Assembly: GCA_024138025.1 (NCBI GenBank)
Contig: JAMXBD010001215.1
Coordinates: 310,001 to 374,000, forward strand
DNA from: Combretum micranthum
Lineage: Eukaryota > Streptophyta > Magnoliopsida > Myrtales > Combretaceae
DNA length: 64,000 nt
Reading direction: 5' to 3'
In this document: positions 59,930 to 64,000 of the stretch, one piece after another
Numbering within the stretch: the stretch's first letter is position 1
Layout: the number at the start of each line of letters is the position of its first letter
Notes under the pieces: generated by a model
Database searches by the model: none
The model's input: only the letters and a program-made list of their open reading frames with translations
What the model was told of the DNA's origin: nothing
Position numbers and translations under genes: made by a program

Positions 59930-62900
59930 CATCAAGGTTATTAGCATCACGATTTGACTCATAAAATCGTACGTTTTTACGTTTTTAGTAGGCCTTCCCT
60001 AGTTAACTTGTTCAAAAAATCATTTTGGGCTAGAAGCATAGTCGAATCGTGATTTTACCAAGCAAAATTGTGGAATCATGATTTTATATGTGATTCTAAT
60101 GTCTCTACTCATGCTGACTTTGAGAGGTTTTGAGCAACTTTCTTTAGGATTTTAGTCTGCTCAGGCCCATCATTATTATCCATGCCATTATTCATATTTG
60201 CCCTCTTTAAGCTAAAAAAAAAAAAAACCCATTTCCCTTTTTCACATCTCTTGCCCTATGGTTTTCTTATTCTAAACATTTCACACTCGTGCTTCATTGC
60301 ATCTTCATTCCAAGTTGTTACTGAGTCCTCTTCAAGTTTGAACTTCATAGTTTGAAGTTCATCTGTTAATCTCTAGTTCTCTACTATTCTTCTATCTCTA
60401 AGTGTATTTCTAGGTTTTGTTCTAACATTGATTTTATTTGAATTTAAATTAGCGATTTTGATCTATCTAGTGTTCAAATATTCTGTTCTTGGTTTGGTTG
60501 CGGAGAAGTCGGACATTTCACATCTCAAATTTATAAGTAAGATTTGCTTTGCCCATGCCCTATTTTATTTTTTTATGTTTGTTCTTGTTTTTCCTTTTGT
60601 TGTTTTCAACTTTATAATATTATGTTTTAATTTTTTGTTTCAGTCAATTTTTGTGTTTTAGCTAATGTGACATTCTATTTAAATTCTGTCATGTTAAGGA
60701 TATTTCTTTGGTCTTTTTATTATTAAATTTATTATGCTATTTCTATTAGCATTTTGGTGCTACCTTGCAATTAATGTTTGATAAACAGTAGCATTTAGCA
60801 TTTTGGTACTGAGAATAGTTTTGAGAATCAGAGAGTAATCAAATTTCCTTATAAGCTATATAGGTGACAACAATTATGTTATGCCCTATGGCATTCTAGT
60901 GAATTTGTGAAATATTTTTGAAGAAACAATTATGTTTGGTAAGGAAAAGGAATGAAATAGGAAAGTTGCGTAGAGCAAACTTCTTATTTAGTCGTTGTAG
61001 ACTTGTAATTGCAGGAGGATGCCTCCTTCATCTCTTGTGCAGATTGAAAGTAGCTTTTTTATTTTTATTTTTATTTTTTTTCCAGAAATCTTCTGCAAGT
61101 TTTGCAAACATAAAACATCTTCTAATAAATAATGAGCATAAATTCTTCATTGATTTGAAATCAAACACAAATGTACGTGGATTTTACTTTTCAATATTGA
61201 ATCAAGAAATGCTATACAAATTCTTCATCTAATTTGCATATTTTATTTTATTTTATTTTATTTTGCCAGCTAACTTGGAAAATATTAATTAGGCAACAAA
61301 ACAATTAAACAACTCATGTTGACCAAAGATATTTTGTTAATATTCCATCATCTGTTAATTCGATGACTTTTAAGTCTTTTAATAGAATTTTGCAACCAAT
61401 AAATGACTTTATTAAGAAGCAAATAAAAGCTGGTTGAGAAGTAAATGTTGAATGAAATAGCAAATTTTTGTATCCTCAAAGGTTTCCTAAAGATTAATAA
61501 TAATGAAACATGTTGCTCTTATTGGTTTTAATATAGGTTTTTTCCTTAATAGTATTAAAAGATTAGGCACGATTTAAATTTAGTTCCTTATTTAAATTTA
61601 TTTCCACATATAAAGGGTAATGTAATGTCCATATTAAACTTGTCATAGTAAATTAAACCGATTAGTGACTAGCAATTATCCAGTATCATTGTTGTCCATA
61701 ATTGTAGTGTAGCATATATTTAGATTATATACCCTACCTTTTAAATTAAAGCATTCTTTTCATATGTTTCATTCTAATTATTTCCTCAATCAGAAAAGGA
61801 AAGGAAACATTTGTAACAATAATGTGGAAGAACTATGATCCAAATCCATTGAACTCTCATTCCTATTTCATTATATTTGCATAGACCTTTAATATTTATT
61901 TTGACATGCTTGAATTTTGTTAAAATTGCCATCAATACTAACTTTTACCATCCATCTAAATATGTTTTCCCTTTTAAAATTATTATGCTTCTTTTGCTTA
62001 TTGAATGAGTAATGAAGAATATATTGTTTGTGAAGTCTCTTTTAGCTCCGGCTTATATTAAATTTGAATGATGGAAAATATTTATTATCTTCATTTTTTG
62101 TTTGAAGTTAAAACTTTTTATTTGTTATATCTAATCTAAGTTTAAATTTTGTATCTTCACAGGGATTTGAAAAGTAGCTAACTTGTCAAAATGTCATCTT
62201 CTAAATCATCAAAAGAGAGCTCTAAGAGAAGAAATGCACAAGAAAATAGTTCGATGTAGCTTGGGAGCATGGAATTGATATTGATAATAGTGGGAAGAAG
62301 GTGCAATGGAAGTATTGCAACAAATTTGTTAGTGGAGGCAATTTCAAATTCAATAATCACTTGGCTTGTACGCATAAAGATGCAAAACCATGCACAAGTG
62401 TGCCAAATGATGTAAGATAACATATGTTGACAATTTTAGTGAAAGTAGCAAAATTGTTAGAAAAGTAAACAAAGAAAATTCATAGATTGAAGATTCTGAT
62501 GATGATAAGGTGAAATAATCATTCTTTAAGACAAAAGAAAAGAATTTCATGGATTTTTTTTTTTTAAGAAAAAAAGTGGTGAAAATCGGCTCACTCAAGG
62601 AACATTAACCAATTCATAAAGAAAGAGTTAAGAGAAGATTGTTGCCTACAAATTGCTCTCTTTTTTTTATGCTAGTGCAATCCCATTTAATTGTATAAAA
62701 AATCCAGAGTTTGCAAAAATGATTGATACGGTTAGTCAATATGGTTGTGGGCTTTAGCCTCCTTCTTATCATGAGCTCATGGAGACATATATGAAAAAAG
62801 AAGTAGCTGAACAATGGAACTACTTGAGGACTATAAAGTTGAATGGAAAAAAACAAGTTGCTCTATTATGTCAGATGCTTAGATTGATAAAAAGAGGCGT

Positions 62901-63635
62901 TCCACATGCAATTTCTTAATGAGTAGCCTTAAAGGTACTATTTTCTTATCATCTATTGATGGTTCTGATGTATTTAAGACAATTGACAAAGTTTTTGCTA
63001 TGTTGGATGATATTGTGCAGAAGGTTGGAGAGGAAAATGTTATACAAGTAAGCACTGATAATGCTACAAATTATAAAGCAACAAGAGAAAGATTGATGGA
63101 GAAAAGAAAAGGTCTATATTGGACGCCTTGTGCAGCATACTATATTGACTTGATTTTAAAGGACTTTGAGAAGAAATTAAAGATCATCAAGGAACAATTG
63201 CAGAAGGAAGGAAAATCACTACCTATATTTACACCAAGATAATTCTTATTGCAATGCTAAGGCCCCATACAAAAGGAAGGGACTTAATTAGGCCTAGTGT
63301 AACTCGTTTTGCTACATCTTATTTAACTTTTGGATGCCTTAGTGAGTTAAAGGTTACATTGATGACCATGTTCACTTCTAGTTAATGGAAATCATGCAAA
63401 TGTTCGAGCACATGAGATGGAAAGCGAATGCAATAGTTGGTTTTAGATAGTAGATTTTGAAAGAATGTTGTTACTTGTATTAAAGCTGCATTCCCTTTGA
63501 TTAAGGTGCTTAGATTAGTAGATTCAGATGAAAAAGTAGCCATGGGCTTCATTTATCTAGAAGTAGATCAAGCTAAAGAGAAGATTAAAACAAATTTCAA
63601 CAACATAAAGAAAAGGTGATATCTTAACTCATTAG
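59930..63635 (+). mobile_element. hAT transposon (DUF659 type), 3' end cut off
   Basis: Bounded on the left by the break in the Tat protease at about 59930. Near that end the sequence carries repeated motifs such as AAAATCGTACG and ATCGTGATTTTAC (59945-60090), possible subterminal binding sites. A CT-rich leader (60290-60420), a donor-like TATAA|GTAAGATT (60535) and an acceptor TATCTTCACAG (62162) suggest a leader intron before the transposase. The right end is missing because a copia element follows at 63636. I could not verify terminal inverted repeats or an 8-bp duplication. Confidence 0.5.
62191..63635 (+). pseudogene. hAT transposase (BED finger and DUF659), decayed
   Basis: ATG at 62191. 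A BED-type zinc finger lies at about 62298-62400 (VQWKYCNKFVSGG, then HLACTHKDAKPC); the first Cys of the usual C-x2-C is Trp here (TGG at 62307), which should abolish metal binding. The DUF659 region follows: FFYASAIPFNCIKNPEF (62664), SYHELMETYMKKEV (62766), then DGSDVFKT and VSTDNATNYKATRERL (63049), where the TDNA Asp is a catalytic-core residue in hAT transposases; the next motif reads CAAYYIDL instead of the usual CAAHCIDL. Several frameshifts and stops; the C-terminal dimerisation domain is absent. Confidence 0.8.
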
Positions 63636-63881
63636 TGTTGGCATGAGCTAGGAACCTTCCTTGTGATCCCTACAATCTTGGAGTCAAACTTTAAGATCAG
63701 GTAATATAGTAATACCTTGTATAATTAGAGTCAAAGATTTAGATTAGCTAACATAGTAATACTGTGTATAATAGTTGTATTTCCTTTTCATGTATACCTG
63801 CCTTTTTTATGTACACCTGAAAACACTATAAAAGGAGGCTTGTGTTATTAAAGTAAAAGAAAAAAAAAGTTCTTTTGATCA

Positions 63882-63893
63882 TGGTATCAGAGC
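63882..63893 (+). other. Primer-binding site of copia C2
   Basis: TGGTATCAGAGC, complementary to initiator tRNA-Met, immediately after the LTR. Confidence 0.95.
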
Positions 63894-63940
63894 ATCCGTT
63901 CTAGGATCTATAGATTAGAGAAATAGAAGGAGAAATATCA

Positions 63941-64000
63941 ATGGGGGATCAAAGACCCTTCACTGGAAACTCACAAATAGGACCCTTAGTTCTTAATGAT
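63941..64000 (+). CDS. gag: Start of copia C2 gag(-pol), partial
   Basis: ATG at 63941 opens a frame (MGDQRPFTGNS and onward) that is still open after 20 codons at the window edge. The position 47 bases after the primer-binding site is normal for the gag or gag-pol ORF of short-LTR plant copia elements. No domain is visible yet; function is inferred from position. Confidence 0.7.
   Translation, partial: MGDQRPFTGNSQIGPLVLND

Larger units (their letters stand above)
63636..64000 (+). mobile_element. Ty1/copia element C2, 5' end, runs off the window
   Basis: A short LTR (63636-63881, 246 bp) starts TGTTGGCATGAG and ends TTTTGATCA, with TATA box ACTATAAAAGGAGG at 63825-63838. Directly after it are the primer-binding site and a gag start, all undamaged. 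It interrupts the hAT transposase. Left flank ATTAG (63631-63635) would be the target duplication, to be checked against the right end outside the window. Confidence 0.85.

Overview
The window is nuclear DNA of a flowering plant: AT-rich, almost without intact genes, and filled with plant transposable elements. These include Ty3/gypsy elements of the Tekay/Del chromovirus and Tat/Ogre-like lineages, Ty1/copia elements primed by initiator tRNA-Met, and hAT transposons. I see no rRNA or tRNA gene and no prokaryotic feature. The species cannot be told from the sequence. Layout: 1-2057 is the end of a long gypsy LTR (called L1 here). 2058-6749 holds possible remnants of host genes: a minus-strand exon fragment beside L1, and a short first exon starting at 4800 that is split by a copia solo LTR (4815-6670). 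From about 6760 to about 59925 lies one decayed Tat-like gypsy element in minus orientation. Its LTR fragment is on the left, a plus-strand (antisense) extra ORF runs through 14.1-27.3 kb, then come a 39-bp minisatellite at 52.5-52.8 kb, pol at 53.0-55.5 kb and protease at 59.6-59.9 kb. This element has served as the landing pad for most of the rest. Inserted in it are: gypsy LTRs L2 and L3 fused head to tail (7137-13964); a copia solo LTR (14690-16227, TSD AAAGC); gypsy solo LTR L4 (17789-24430) with its own insert; a non-autonomous hAT (25146-26316, 8-bp TSD); a whole copia element C1 (27278-51798, TSD GTGGT/GTAGT, about 8.6 kb once inserts are removed); and gypsy LTR L7 (55542-59035). C1 in turn contains a Tekay chromovirus with decayed gag-pol and one LTR, L5 (28631-37139), a reverse solo LTR L6 (40970-44760, TSD GAAAC) and a solo LTR L8 (46912-50538, TSD GAGAT). 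The right end holds a hAT with a decayed DUF659 transposase, interrupted at 63636 by a fresh-looking copia element whose LTR, primer-binding site and gag start are intact up to the edge. The most interesting signal is inside the eight long gypsy LTRs (L1-L8). Although they differ strongly in sequence, each carries, about 1.1-1.3 kb before its 3' end, an intron-acceptor-like site followed by exactly 14 codons and a stop. The encoded acidic tail ends in D/G-Y-Y/F-D/Y/N, with changes largely at third codon positions and all three stop codons in use. Seven of the eight also carry a pair of adjacent hairpins whose stems change in a compensatory way while the loop of the first (GGGCGTAAA) stays nearly fixed, and candidate splice sites recur at matching places. 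This suggests that these LTRs encode a spliced, structured leader transcript with a selected peptide end. I know of no description of it.
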